From CANNBR01 sp964592275 (GTDB lineage Bacteria; Babelota; Babeliae; Babelales; CAIQNR01): DNA of 50,795 nucleotides. Location of the stretch: the NCBI GenBank assembly GCA_964592275.1, contig CAZQDJ010000003.1:1-50795 (forward strand), given 5' to 3'. Below the pieces are notes generated by a model. It had not been told where the DNA came from. It did no database searches and saw only the letters and a list, made by a program, of their open reading frames with translations. Position numbers and translations under genes: made by a program. This document shows, one piece after another, positions 28,339-37,293 of this stretch (the first letter of the stretch is position 1; each line of letters starts with the position of its first letter).

Positions 28339-28611
28339 ATGAACAAAGCAATGTTAGTTGAAAGCATGGCCAAGGTGACCAAACTCCCTAAGGCAACTTG
28401 TAAAGAATGTTTAGAAGCTTTTGTTTGGAGTGTTTCTAATGCTCTTAAGCATAACAAACCGGTTGTTTTGACTGGATTTGGAACCTTCCAAGTATTCAAA
28501 CGTAAAAAGAGAATCGGTATCAATCCAGCTACGCATATGAAGATGGAAATTCCGAGCAAAAAGGTTCCAAAATTCAGACCAGGTAAAGCTCTGAGAAACC
28601 TTATCAGCTAA
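28339..28611 (+). CDS. HU-family DNA-binding protein
   Basis: A 90-residue nucleoid protein that bends and compacts DNA. The N-terminal helices (MNKAMLVESMAKVTKL) and the beta-arm segment with VLTGFGTFQVFKRKKRIGIN then PATHMKMEIPSKKVPKFRPG fit the HU/IHF fold. Homodimer or HU/IHF status cannot be told from sequence alone. It is a single-gene unit ended by the hairpin at 28632. Confidence 0.95.
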   Translation: MNKAMLVESMAKVTKLPKATCKECLEAFVWSVSNALKHNKPVVLTGFGTFQVFKRKKRIGINPATHMKMEIPSKKVPKFRPGKALRNLIS

Positions 28612-28631
28612 GTATAAGCTGCAAATTTTTG

Positions 28632-28664
28632 GGAGGGGGCCCCTAAAAAGGTCGCCTCTTTTTT
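28632..28664 (+). terminator. Terminator after the HU-family gene
   Basis: GAGG-G-GGCC pairs with GGTC-G-CCTC (one G/G mismatch and one wobble), followed by eight Ts. Confidence 0.75.
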
Positions 28665-28808
28665 TTACTTATTTGTTACATATTTAATTCAGTGTAAGTG
28701 AACTGAATTTTGTTCTTTGATTTTCTTGTGCTTTTGTTATTCTCATCGATATCTTTAACTGGTAAAAAGATGAAGATATGAAGCGTAAGGTAAAAAAAGG
28801 AACAATGC

Positions 28809-29201
28809 ATGTTTAAAATAGTAACGCCACAAAAAGATTCAGTGTTTGATTGTTTAAGAAATTTTGATTTCCGTGGAATCATGAATTATGTAAAAGGGTT
28901 ACATTTCAATGTCGTTGAGATGACAACTTTTTTTGCTGTTGGGGTTTTGACCGGTTTCTTATGTAAAAGATATTTTAAAAGTGCCTTAGTATGGCTTCTT
29001 ATGTCGATGGTGATTGTGATTGTACTTGATTATGTCGGTGTTATTGCCATTCAATGGGATACTATTCAGGGTGTAGTCGGTACATCTCCCGCTCAGACAT
29101 TGGATACATTGTTTGAGCAATCTATCGTGTGGGCTCGAGATAATGTATCAGTTATTATTAGTTTTATTGTCGGCTTTGTTGCCGGTATAAAGGTGGGGTA
29201 A
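28809..29201 (+). CDS. FUN14-like small membrane protein
   Basis: 130 residues with three hydrophobic segments (about 36-53, 59-79 and 112-128). The pattern TGFLCKRYFK, then YVGVIAIQWDTI, then FIVGFVAGIKVG matches the FUN14 family layout (Gly-rich helix, K-rich turn, G-x-I-x-x-x-W, C-terminal GF-x-x-G). Bacterial members have no settled function. AAAGGA precedes the start. The next gene begins nine bases later. Confidence 0.6.
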   Translation: MFKIVTPQKDSVFDCLRNFDFRGIMNYVKGLHFNVVEMTTFFAVGVLTGFLCKRYFKSALVWLLMSMVIVIVLDYVGVIAIQWDTIQGVVGTSPAQTLDTLFEQSIVWARDNVSVIISFIVGFVAGIKVG

Positions 29202-29210
29202 AGGAAAATA

Positions 29211-29741
29211 ATGACTCAATCGTTTCAACATAAAATTTGTGAAGTTCTTGTTAAAAATAAGGTTATAACTGAGCAAGAAGCTTGCGATTTACAAAGAGAT
29301 TTTAAAGGACGTTCGAAAGAAACATTCGATGAGTTTTTATTAAATGAAGGCTTTGCTACAAGAGATGAGATTTTAACAGCTCTTGCAGAATATTATGAAA
29401 TTCCTTCATTTAACGTAATGGGGTATATGTTTAATCATAATTTATTGCTCCAATTTCCTCAGGATTTTTTATTGCGGCATGGAGTTATTCCCTTAGAGCG
29501 TGATGAAAACATGCTTGCTATCGTGGTGAGTGATCCACGTAATACTGATCTTCTTCCTGAATTGTCTGAATATGTTTCAGATGATATTCGTCTTTTTGTT
29601 GGACTTCGTGAAGATATTATTGATGCAGTTATGGAATTCTACGAAGAATCACCTTTTTCTTATGATGATGATCGTCCTGGTGATGAATCAGATGAATTGT
29701 ATGAAGATGAAAAATTTTTCGAAGATATTTTCAAAGATTAG
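29211..29741 (+). CDS. Stand-alone MshEN / GspE N-terminal domain protein
   Basis: 176 residues. The region 1-135 resembles the N-terminal domain of type II secretion and type IV pilus assembly ATPases (GspE, PilB, MshE). It has FDEFLLNEGFATRDEILTAL, then YYEIPSF, then the HGVIPLERDENMLAIVVSDP segment, and a LVG-like LREDIIDAVMEFYEE helix. In MshE this module binds cyclic di-GMP. No ATPase domain follows; instead there is a very acidic tail (about 140-176). It is coupled to the FUN14-like gene and may be an adaptor or regulator. Confidence 0.65.
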   Translation: MTQSFQHKICEVLVKNKVITEQEACDLQRDFKGRSKETFDEFLLNEGFATRDEILTALAEYYEIPSFNVMGYMFNHNLLLQFPQDFLLRHGVIPLERDENMLAIVVSDPRNTDLLPELSEYVSDDIRLFVGLREDIIDAVMEFYEESPFSYDDDRPGDESDELYEDEKFFEDIFKD

Positions 29742-29785
29742 TTTTTTGAAAGGCAACAAGCATTCGTTTAGTCTTTTTTATTTAT

Positions 29786-29818
29786 AAAACCGCTCTATGG
29801 TTAAAATGGAGTGGTTTT
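29786..29818 (+). terminator. Terminator after the MshEN gene
   Basis: AAAACCGCTC (29786-29795) pairs with GAGTGGTTTT (29809-29818), followed by more Ts. Confidence 0.8.
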
Positions 29819-29887
29819 TTTAATTTTGTGCTAATATTTGTTTTCGTAAAATCAAAAAATAAACTGTAAAGTACGGGAGAAATAGAG

Positions 29888-30544
29888 ATGATGAAAAAAG
29901 GAATAGTAGTTTTGATTATTGCCCTTCTTTGTTCTGAAGTAACGAAAGCGAATGATCTTTCGGAAGATTTGCCTAATTTGCTACAGAAGGATACATCGTC
30001 AAATGTATCTGATACTCCAAAATCATTAGAAGATTCACTTGCTGAACTTTTAACTTCTGCTGAAAAACGAGCTCAAGCCGTAAAGGTTGTGCTGTATGCA
30101 GAAATGGGTGATAGAGCAGTAGCAACTTCGGCACAGTTAGCGCAGGCCCAATCGTTTGGTGCGCCCGAATTTTTAACAGTACAAGATGCAATTGCTAAAT
30201 ATGGTAATTCTGGAGATCGTAGCGCTGCAGTAGATAAGATGATTCTTGTGCTTGAAGGTACAGCAAATGATCTTCATAACAAAATTGTAATGCATTCTGG
30301 TAAGGATCGTATTGCCTTAGAAGGTACGTTAGCAAATCTTACAAAGGTAAGGTTAGGCCTTATTTCTGCTAAAAATGACATTGTAAGTGGGGTAGCTAAG
30401 GGAATGTTGCTTAATCTTAATGAATCAAGAGGGCAAGGAATACTTGCTGCTATTGTAACAGGCGCTTTTACAGCAGGTGCTCTTGTTGCATGGAGATTAA
30501 CTAAAGCAGCGGTTAATGTAGTTGCCGATGGTGCAGCCGCTTAA
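29888..30544 (+). CDS. Secreted protein, unknown
   Basis: No family recognised. 218 residues: a signal peptide (about 1-21), a Ser/Asp/Leu-rich segment, a helical Ala-rich middle (about 50-170), and a C-terminal hydrophobic segment (about 185-203) rich in Ala and Gly. The tail could anchor the protein in a membrane. GGGAG lies eight bases before the ATG; the next ATG codon is equally possible. It is a single-gene unit between two terminators. Confidence 0.6.
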   Translation: MMKKGIVVLIIALLCSEVTKANDLSEDLPNLLQKDTSSNVSDTPKSLEDSLAELLTSAEKRAQAVKVVLYAEMGDRAVATSAQLAQAQSFGAPEFLTVQDAIAKYGNSGDRSAAVDKMILVLEGTANDLHNKIVMHSGKDRIALEGTLANLTKVRLGLISAKNDIVSGVAKGMLLNLNESRGQGILAAIVTGAFTAGALVAWRLTKAAVNVVADGAAA

Positions 30545-30572
30545 TAGTAATTACTGTTCATTAAAAAAGTTT

Positions 30573-30610
30573 AAAGTCGTTTTATGAATTTCATGAGACG
30601 ACTTTTTTTA
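30573..30610 (+). terminator. Terminator before sufC
   Basis: AAAGTCGT (30573-30580) pairs with ACGACTTT (30598-30605), partly extended inward, followed by Ts. Confidence 0.8.
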
Positions 30611-30696
30611 CGTGGATAATTTTGAAAAAGCTCTTTTGAACGGTATAATGAAAAGATACCTCATGCAATCAATGATCTAAAAAGGCTTTAAAATAA

Positions 30697-31428
30697 ATGC
30701 TTACACTATCTCATCTTTCTGTGAATCTTGCAGAAAAAACATTGCTAACTGACCTTTCGTTGTCTATTCCTGCAGGGACGGTTCATGCTTGCATGGGGCC
30801 TAATGGTTCGGGTAAAAGCTCATTAGCGTATACATTGATGGGGCATCCGCGTTATCAAGTTTCTCAAGGGGCTATTTTTTTTGAAGGGATGGATATTGTT
30901 CCATTGTCTACTGATAAGCGTGCTCGGGCGGGAATGTTTTTATCGTTACAGCAACCGTATGAAATTCCAGGAGTAACCTTAAGTACTCTTCTTCGGGAAT
31001 CGTTTCATGCCGTTTATGGGCAAGATATGATTGATTTGTATATTGATAGGCTTACTCAGGCGTTACGTCTTTTAAAAATGGACGGAGCATTTTTGCAACG
31101 GTCGGTTCATGAAGGATTTTCTGGTGGTGAAAAGAAGCGTTGTGAAATGTTACAGCTTTTGGTGTTGCAGCCAAAGCTGGTCATTCTAGATGAAGTAGAT
31201 TCAGGGTTGGATGTTGATGCATTTAAGTTGGTTGTTAATGCGCTTCATGCCTTTCGTACACTGTGTCCTCAGTCATCACTTTTGTTGATTACTCATTATC
31301 AGACCATGCTTACGGCGCTTGCTCCTGATACCGTTTCTTTGTTGCGCAATGGTGCTATTAGTGCTCAAGGAGGGCCAGAGCTTGGTGCTTATATTCAAGA
31401 ACACGGATATGAACATGCCTCATATTAA
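30697..31428 (+). CDS. sufC: Fe-S cluster assembly ATPase SufC
   Basis: A 243-residue cytoplasmic ABC-type ATPase that drives the SufBCD scaffold. Walker A is GPNGSGKSS (about 33-41), the signature is FSGGEKKR, and Walker B is LVILDEVDSGLD. LQQPYEIPGV matches the SufC-specific Q-loop region. It heads sufC-sufB-sufD, with overlapping ends that suggest coupled translation. Confidence 0.96.
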   Translation: MLTLSHLSVNLAEKTLLTDLSLSIPAGTVHACMGPNGSGKSSLAYTLMGHPRYQVSQGAIFFEGMDIVPLSTDKRARAGMFLSLQQPYEIPGVTLSTLLRESFHAVYGQDMIDLYIDRLTQALRLLKMDGAFLQRSVHEGFSGGEKKRCEMLQLLVLQPKLVILDEVDSGLDVDAFKLVVNALHAFRTLCPQSSLLLITHYQTMLTALAPDTVSLLRNGAISAQGGPELGAYIQEHGYEHASY

Positions 31429-32761
31429 AGTGGACTATTCTCATGGGTTGACTCGTGAAGTGGTTCTCGCGTTATCTGCTGAAAAAAATGAACCTGGTTG
31501 GATGACTGATTTTCGATTAAAAGCATTAGAAATTTTTGAACGCAAATCGATTCCTACGTGGGGCGCTGATTTGAGCGCTCTTGATTATAAAAATATTTGT
31601 TATTACTTGAAAGCTTCGCAAACGCAAGCAGAATCGTGGGATGCGGTTCCAGATCGTATTAAAAAAACGTTTGAAGCGTTAGGGGTTCCTCAAGCTGAAC
31701 GATCATTTTTGGCAGGGGTTGGTGCGCAGTTTGAGTCTGAGCTGGTGTATAAAAATATTCAGCAGAAATGGAAAGATAAAGGAGTTGTTTTTTCTGATAT
31801 AGAAACAGCACTTCACGAGTATCCAGAATTGGTAAAAAAGTATTTTTCTACGGTGATTCCTCCTCATGACAATACATTTGCTGCATTGAATTCAGCAGTA
31901 TGGAGTGGGGGGAGTTTTGTCTATGTTCCTGCTGGTGTGCATGTTGATCTTCCATTACAAGCATATTTTCGTATTGATCAAAAACAAATGGGGCAGTTTG
32001 AGCGCACATTAATTATTACCGAACCGGGAAGCAGTGTGCATTATGTCGAAGGCTGTAGTGCTCCCGTACATCGTTCAAATTCACTGCATAGTGCAGTTGT
32101 TGAATTAATAGCTCTGGAAGATTCTAAAATCCGCTATACCACTATCCAGAATTGGTCGCAGGATGTGTACAATTTGGTCACCAAGCGGGCATTTGCGTAT
32201 AAAAATGCAACCGTTGAATGGGTAGATGGTAACTTTGGTAGCAAGGTGACGATGAAATATCCGTGCATTGTTCTTAAAGAAGATGGCGCTAAAGGGCATA
32301 TTATTTCTATTGCAGTTGCCGGTAAAGATCAGCACCAAGATACTGGTGCAAAAATTATTCATTGTGCCCCAAACACTACTTCGAATATTATTTCGAAATC
32401 GATTAGTAAAGAGGGTGGCAGAACCAGTTATCGTGGGCTTTTGAAGGTATTAAAAGGGGCAACGGGAGTAAAAGCACGGGTGCAGTGTGATGCTCTTCTT
32501 CTTGATGCTCAATCGCGGACTGATACTTATCCAACAGTTAATGTGTTTGAAGAACGGGTTGATGTGGGGCACGAAGCTTCTGTTGGTGCGTTGAATGATG
32601 AACAAATTTTCTATTTGATGAGTCGAGGTCTTACTCAGCAACAAGCACGTGCGATGTTGGTAAATGGGTTTATAGATGTTTTTGTTAAAGAGCTGCCAAT
32701 GGAGTATGCAGTTGAAATTAATCGATTGATTGCCCACGAAATGGAAGGGTCAATAGGATGA
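31415..32761 (+). CDS. sufB: Fe-S cluster scaffold SufB
   Basis: 448 residues. Matches SufB throughout: VYVPAGVHVDLPLQAYFRI, ERTLIITEPGSSVHYVEGC, the right-handed beta-helix core, and the C-terminal AMLVNGFIDVF segment. It binds SufC and SufD and holds the nascent cluster. ATG 31415 is preferred, since GGA lies seven bases upstream; ATG 31409 is too close to it. The start lies inside the end of sufC, and the stop overlaps sufD by four bases. Confidence 0.96.
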   Translation: MPHIKVDYSHGLTREVVLALSAEKNEPGWMTDFRLKALEIFERKSIPTWGADLSALDYKNICYYLKASQTQAESWDAVPDRIKKTFEALGVPQAERSFLAGVGAQFESELVYKNIQQKWKDKGVVFSDIETALHEYPELVKKYFSTVIPPHDNTFAALNSAVWSGGSFVYVPAGVHVDLPLQAYFRIDQKQMGQFERTLIITEPGSSVHYVEGCSAPVHRSNSLHSAVVELIALEDSKIRYTTIQNWSQDVYNLVTKRAFAYKNATVEWVDGNFGSKVTMKYPCIVLKEDGAKGHIISIAVAGKDQHQDTGAKIIHCAPNTTSNIISKSISKEGGRTSYRGLLKVLKGATGVKARVQCDALLLDAQSRTDTYPTVNVFEERVDVGHEASVGALNDEQIFYLMSRGLTQQQARAMLVNGFIDVFVKELPMEYAVEINRLIAHEMEGSIG

Positions 32762-33519
32762 CTGGTAGTGTACAAAAAACTATTTTTATTTCTTATCATC
32801 ACCCGGAAAGTCAACCGTTTGTATTGCCACCAGAAACTCATCAACCTCAGCATCTGGTCATTATTGTAGAAAAAGGTGTGCATGCAGTGCTGGTGAATTC
32901 GCCTGTTTTAGAAACAAAACGATCTTCGGTGGTTCGTGTTATTGAGTTGTATGTGCAGGATCGGGCATCAGTAGTGTGGCATGAAGCACGAGAAGGTGCA
33001 TCCACTTTTGAACAATCAGTAACAGTGGTACTTGAAGAAAAATCATCTTTTGAAAAAACATTTTTTTATAAAGTATCCAGTATTGGCACCTCTCGCTATT
33101 CATTTATTCTTGTAGGCAGTCATGCACAAGTAATGCTTGATGGACGTATGATGCTGATTGGTACAAGTAAGCAAAATATTACCGTTGAACAAATTCATCA
33201 TGCTTCTGATACTACAAGTACTCTTGAAATACAGGCAGTGCTGGATGATGAGAGTTTTTTGGATTATCAAGGAACTATCACTATTGAAAAAACTGCAGTG
33301 CGGTCGAGAGCATTTCAAACACAAAAAAATCTTGTGATAAGTCAGCAAGCACATGTGATTTCGATTCCTAACCTCCAAGTGCTGGCTCATGAAGTACAAT
33401 GTGGTCACGGTTCAGCAGTTTCCCACTTAAACGATGACCACCTGTTCTATCTTCAGTCTCGTGGGCTTTCAAATGAAACTTCTAAAAAGCTTGTTGTAGA
33501 CGGCTTTTTACTACAGTAA
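32758..33519 (+). CDS. sufD: Fe-S cluster assembly protein SufD
   Basis: 253 residues, shorter than many SufD proteins (often over 400) because the N-terminal helical part is reduced. The beta-helix core and the C-terminal box VSHLNDDHLFYLQSRGLSN...VVDGFLLQ are conserved. It partners SufB in the SufBC2D complex. It ends four bases before the convergent accessory island. The cysteine desulfurase and scaffold genes that usually follow are 9.5 kb away. Confidence 0.93.
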   Translation: MTGSVQKTIFISYHHPESQPFVLPPETHQPQHLVIIVEKGVHAVLVNSPVLETKRSSVVRVIELYVQDRASVVWHEAREGASTFEQSVTVVLEEKSSFEKTFFYKVSSIGTSRYSFILVGSHAQVMLDGRMMLIGTSKQNITVEQIHHASDTTSTLEIQAVLDDESFLDYQGTITIEKTAVRSRAFQTQKNLVISQQAHVISIPNLQVLAHEVQCGHGSAVSHLNDDHLFYLQSRGLSNETSKKLVVDGFLLQ

Positions 33520-33523
33520 GTAT

Positions 33524-35461
33524 CTAATATAAACCGAGCTCGCGTTCAACATGAAAGTTTTTAGAGAATTCGTATGAAACAACATTTTCAAGAATGCGTG
33601 AACAAGCAAGTAAGATGTCTTTAGAGTCGTCTCCTAATCTTTCGTTTTCCTTTGTATAGAGATTGATAATGCTTGTAGCTTCTTCTTTTGTTGTGAATGA
33701 TGGCATTTTAATGGTTTCTTTTAATAGTCTACAGGAACCTGAAATTAATTTTGACTGTATATAAATTAATAATTCGTGTGATAGTTTATCGCTATCCCTG
33801 GTTGAACGAAAATCTTCTTTAAGTGCCTCTAAATGGATACAAGTCCCTGTTGTTTCATTACAGATGGGAGCCTTTTTATCATATTCCAATAATTTGAATA
33901 TGTGCTTGAGTGCACGAGCTGTTTTATGTGTTCCTCTATCAAGAGTTAGGCAATGATCAAGTAATTTTTCTTTTTTTATAAGATTTTTTTCTTCTATTGC
34001 AAGAAAAAAAGATAAGCAGCCTCGAGCCCCTGTATTAATAGTTTCATCTTTAATAAAAGATGCAGCCTGTTTCTTGAAAGAGTCAAGTTCTTCTTCGCTG
34101 AAGAGCGTTAGAGGAGCACCTATATAAGTACTTATTAAAAGTAAGGGGTACTGTATAAATTTAGAATTAATTTTTTTAAGTGCTTCTTTCATAGTTGCAA
34201 AATCTCTATTTTTATGGGCTATGAAAAACTCTTTTAGAGCAACAGTTTCTAACGCTACTCGTTTGATTTCCTCTTCTAAAAAGGCATTGTCACTATCTTT
34301 GCTTCCAGCAGCTGCGGCCCCTTTAGAAGTAGATTTAGTTTTGTGTGTGACAGTAGCAGCTGCTGATGCAGTTTTTGCTTTTTGTACTGTTTTGACAGCA
34401 GCAGTTTTTTTGGCAAGTTCTTCAGCTTGTTGTGCAGCTTCTTTTTGCTTTTTGGCAGCTTCTCGATCTTGTTGTGCTTGTTCTTCTCTTCGCTTTAATT
34501 CTAATGCTTTCTGTGCTTTTTTCAGTTGCTTTTTTTCAAATAGTGCAGCTTCTTCAGCTTTTTTTACAGCTTTGGTAGCCAGCAGGCTTTCTTGTTTGGC
34601 AGCTTCTCGATTTTGTTGCTCTTGTTTTTTTTGTTGTTGTTCGGCAGCTTCTTGTTCTTGTTCAATTTTTAATGCAGAAATAGCTTCTTCTGTAGTTTGT
34701 GCTTCTTCTAATTCTTTTTGAGATGTTAATTCTTCTAGAGAAAATTGTTGTTGAGGTTGAAGATTGGTATGCGTTGGAGGAGTGGTTACTGCTAAAGGAA
34801 GTGTTTCAATAGGAGTAACTTTTACAGTTGTTGTTGAATAGGGTAAAGATTGAGCTGTGTTTGATGGAAAATTTTGTAGTTTTGATAATTCTATTGTGGG
34901 TGAAGTTGATGGTAAAAGAGCTGATTGTTGTAATCTTGGATATTTATCATGGTGTAATGGGGTTGATAGTTCTACTGGAAAAGGCATGAAGACTGGATAG
35001 GGAGCTGGTACAAAATAGTGGACAAAATATGGTGTCAGGACAGGAATGTGAACTGTTTGGATGGGAGCTGGAATTGGAGCTGGATGATTGTCTATTCCCC
35101 AATAAACTTTAATTTCTGGATTTTCAATTGATGTAGAAAAATCCAATTGATAAGTGGCAAGTCTGTTATCTTCGTAATTCTCTTTAGAAGGGTCATTTAC
35201 ATAATAATAATTAACATCACCTGAATTATCAGGTCTTTTTACTACTTTAAGATAACAGCATGTACCGTCACCTTTGCATTTTTCAGCCAATTGTCGCCAG
35301 GTTTCTGTAGGTGAGTTTTTTGGAGTGTAATCTAAAAAAAGTCTGCCATATTCATAATTTGATTTGGGGATCATCCAACATTGAGATGCTTCTGCCGTGT
35401 ACAAGGTGAGTTGGCTTGTTAAGCCTAAAATAGTAATGAATAAGATTAATTTTTTCTTCAT
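33524..35461 (-). CDS. Secreted modular coiled-coil protein (island member 1)
   Basis: No family recognised. 645 residues: a signal peptide (MKKKLILFITILGLTSQ...), an N-terminal domain of about 100 residues, a Pro-rich stretch (about 120-160), an Ala/Lys/Glu/Gln-rich coiled coil (about 244-410) ending in a THKTKSTSKGAAAAGSKDSD linker, and a unique helical C-terminus (411-645) with several cysteines. The coiled-coil module is shared at DNA level with the genes at 37404 and 40541, while the flanks differ. The start has AAAGGA and a leader shared with two other genes. The composition recalls TolA-like spacers. A role as an exported host-interaction protein is inference. Confidence 0.7.
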   Translation of the reverse strand: MKKKLILFITILGLTSQLTLYTAEASQCWMIPKSNYEYGRLFLDYTPKNSPTETWRQLAEKCKGDGTCCYLKVVKRPDNSGDVNYYYVNDPSKENYEDNRLATYQLDFSTSIENPEIKVYWGIDNHPAPIPAPIQTVHIPVLTPYFVHYFVPAPYPVFMPFPVELSTPLHHDKYPRLQQSALLPSTSPTIELSKLQNFPSNTAQSLPYSTTTVKVTPIETLPLAVTTPPTHTNLQPQQQFSLEELTSQKELEEAQTTEEAISALKIEQEQEAAEQQQKKQEQQNREAAKQESLLATKAVKKAEEAALFEKKQLKKAQKALELKRREEQAQQDREAAKKQKEAAQQAEELAKKTAAVKTVQKAKTASAAATVTHKTKSTSKGAAAAGSKDSDNAFLEEEIKRVALETVALKEFFIAHKNRDFATMKEALKKINSKFIQYPLLLISTYIGAPLTLFSEEELDSFKKQAASFIKDETINTGARGCLSFFLAIEEKNLIKKEKLLDHCLTLDRGTHKTARALKHIFKLLEYDKKAPICNETTGTCIHLEALKEDFRSTRDSDKLSHELLIYIQSKLISGSCRLLKETIKMPSFTTKEEATSIINLYTKENERLGDDSKDILLACSRILENVVSYEFSKNFHVERELGLY

Positions 35462-35523
35462 AAAAGTTCCTTTAATATAAAATATTCTAATATGAATATT
35501 ATCAATTTTAAAATAATAATCAA
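35462..35523 (-). promoter_or_regulatory. Conserved leader, copy 1
   Basis: This block lies directly upstream of the ATG and is nearly identical to 37294-37353; 42698-42742 shares its proximal 45 bases. It holds the ribosome site AAAGGA and an AT-rich segment in which TTGATT-16-TAATAT can be read as a promoter. The homology runs into the signal-peptide codons, so the expression cassette was copied together with the signal peptide. Confidence 0.55.
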
Positions 35524-35564
35524 ATGAGATTGTTAAATATTTTTCTACTTGGATTTTTCTATAT

Positions 35565-35584
35565 GTATTGTTTATGCGATAAGC
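35565..35584. repeat. Direct repeat of a transposase fragment
   Basis: Twenty bases identical to 35734-35753, with weaker similarity just to the left. Both encode Ala-Tyr-Arg-Ile-Asn-Asn-Thr on the minus strand, so this is a second scrap of the IS30-like 3' end. Confidence 0.7.
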
Positions 35585-35591
35585 AGCGATG

Positions 35592-35831
35592 TCAAATATG
35601 AAGTGCGACACCAAAAGTTTTCTGATAGTCAACGCTTAAATGTAACGATTCTGGGTTAAAATAATTTTTATCTTTCTTTATATTTTTCAAAAATACCTCC
35701 ATTGGAGTTGAGTATCCAAGCAATTTTCTAGGGGTATTGTTTATGCGATAAGCGATAGAGTCAAGATATTCCTGAGTTATAAGCTTAGGGTCGAGTTCAA
35801 TTGCATCTACCGATAAGCTTTGTACGCGCAT
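35592..35831 (-). pseudogene. IS30-like transposase C-terminal remnant
   Basis: A 79-codon open frame whose middle (IAYRINNTPRKLLGYSTPMEVF) matches the C-terminal signature of IS30-family transposases (usual form NNRPRK-LG-TP-EVF). The DNA-binding and DDE catalytic regions are missing, so it is inactive. A second scrap of the same end follows at about 35555-35590. No terminal inverted repeats were found. It lies between two members of the secreted-protein island. Confidence 0.65.
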
Positions 35832-35841
35832 ATCTTGCTTT

Positions 35842-37293
35842 TTAGATTTCGCAATTTGTTATTCGCATGTAATTTCTATTTCTGACTATAACATCAGTCC
35901 AATTAATAGGTTGAGGTTTTTGTCCACGTTCGCTTCTATGTTCAACTTCGACACGAAGGCTTTCAAGATGGTTTTTACGCCCGAAATCAGAAAGAGGATG
36001 GGTACTTTTAAATGTTGTCTTCATTGGCTCTTTATATACTTCAGTTTGTGCAAACTCTTTCATAAGATCGAGTGCGGCATCGATGCTCGTTTTAAAAGTT
36101 AGTATTGAGTCTTCATCTGCTTTATATTCCTGAAGACGATGTAGTGACATTTGGAATGTTTTGTTAAAAGGAAGTTGGCCCTCTACTTTCTTTCCTGGAG
36201 TATATTCGCGAGGTGTTTTTTGATCATCACTCATTCTTTTATGAACAAGTGGGCTTTCATATGAATCACCATTGAGGTAATGACTCAATTCATGTCCAAC
36301 AATAAAATGTTGGACATCAATAGGCTTTGTTAGTGTCTCTTTGTCCATCAAGATTAATGGAAGTCCATTTTCCCAAGGAGCAATGCCAATATCGCCTTTG
36401 TTTAAGCGTATAACATAGGAAGTTCCTGCTCCTTTTGGGTCACTCGTTATCATTTTTGCATGTAATTCTGGGGCAAGTTTTTTAATTATCTTAAGAACAT
36501 GTAATTGTTCTTTTTCTGAGATATTTTTAGTATGGCTTGGATCAGGAGGAAGTTTGAAGCAATAATTAACTATTGTACTCAAATTTTTTCGTAGATCTTC
36601 TGGTGACATGTCTTTGAAGTATGATGCTAATACAATAGTTGAATATCCGTGAGATTCATGAGAAGGAGGAATTTCTCTCCATGATTCACCTTGTTTTTGT
36701 TTTAAACAAGGTGATCCAAGTTTTTTTTCGCATTCTACAAGTTCTTCATAAGCTAATGGATGAACGTCTTTGATAATATTCATATATTTTGCGTAGTCTT
36801 CTTTAGAAAGAGGCATGATAAAAAAGTGGTTTTCGAGTAGATTATTATATTCTTTAATACAGGCAGATAAAATTTTTTTTTCTTGATCAGGTTTTGAGGT
36901 TATTTCTTCATTAACAACCATAAGAGGGTAGCCGTAAAATTCTTTTGTGGCAGATATTATTTTTGATGCAGGACCCCTGAGTAAACATGGGCGCCCAAGT
37001 TTTTCTTCGCATTCTATAAGGCTTGTAGCGATTGAGGGATTAAGGCTATCAATAACTTTCATATAACGTTGATATTGTTCTTTTCGAAAATATTGTTCTT
37101 CTTCGAAAGGGGTCGAAAATCTTTCCTCTTCGTTATCGCTTTCTTCTTCCAAATGTGGAGGTCTAAGGGTATATAGTTTTTGAAGTTCTGCTTCTTCGTC
37201 CGATAATTTTTCTGTGCTTGCTTCTCCCGTGTACAAGGTGAGCTGATTTGTTAAGCCTAAAATAGTAATAAGTAAGATTAATTTTTTCTTTAT
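35842..37293 (-). CDS. Secreted HExxH metalloprotease with triplicated domain and ATA start
   Basis: 483 codons from an ATA at 37293-37291. The codons after it encode the same signal peptide as its neighbours (KKKLILLITILGLTNQ), and the ribosome site AAAGGA is intact; only the ATG has become ATA. The next usable start, TTG at 37236, would delete most of the signal peptide. The catalytic domain has HELSH (334-338) and EYKAD (389-393), the M48-type pattern, then HPLSDFGRKNHLESL. Two related units of about 90 residues precede it (about 70-160 and 163-252), each with Y-x-x-YM-x-I-I...CE-x-KLG-PC, and both lack the zinc helix. The substrate is unknown. Confidence 0.65.
   Translation of the reverse strand: MKKKLILLITILGLTNQLTLYTGEASTEKLSDEEAELQKLYTLRPPHLEEESDNEEERFSTPFEEEQYFRKEQYQRYMKVIDSLNPSIATSLIECEEKLGRPCLLRGPASKIISATKEFYGYPLMVVNEEITSKPDQEKKILSACIKEYNNLLENHFFIMPLSKEDYAKYMNIIKDVHPLAYEELVECEKKLGSPCLKQKQGESWREIPPSHESHGYSTIVLASYFKDMSPEDLRKNLSTIVNYCFKLPPDPSHTKNISEKEQLHVLKIIKKLAPELHAKMITSDPKGAGTSYVIRLNKGDIGIAPWENGLPLILMDKETLTKPIDVQHFIVGHELSHYLNGDSYESPLVHKRMSDDQKTPREYTPGKKVEGQLPFNKTFQMSLHRLQEYKADEDSILTFKTSIDAALDLMKEFAQTEVYKEPMKTTFKSTHPLSDFGRKNHLESLRVEVEHRSERGQKPQPINWTDVIVRNRNYMRITNCEI

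Noticed and set aside
34221..34721. Plus-strand open frame of 166 codons rich in Ala, Ser, Cys and Phe (similar ones at 39106-39495 and 41265-41684)
   Set aside because: They are the antisense of the shared coiled-coil module. They recur only because the module recurs and its codon composition lacks stop codons in that frame. None has a ribosome site.
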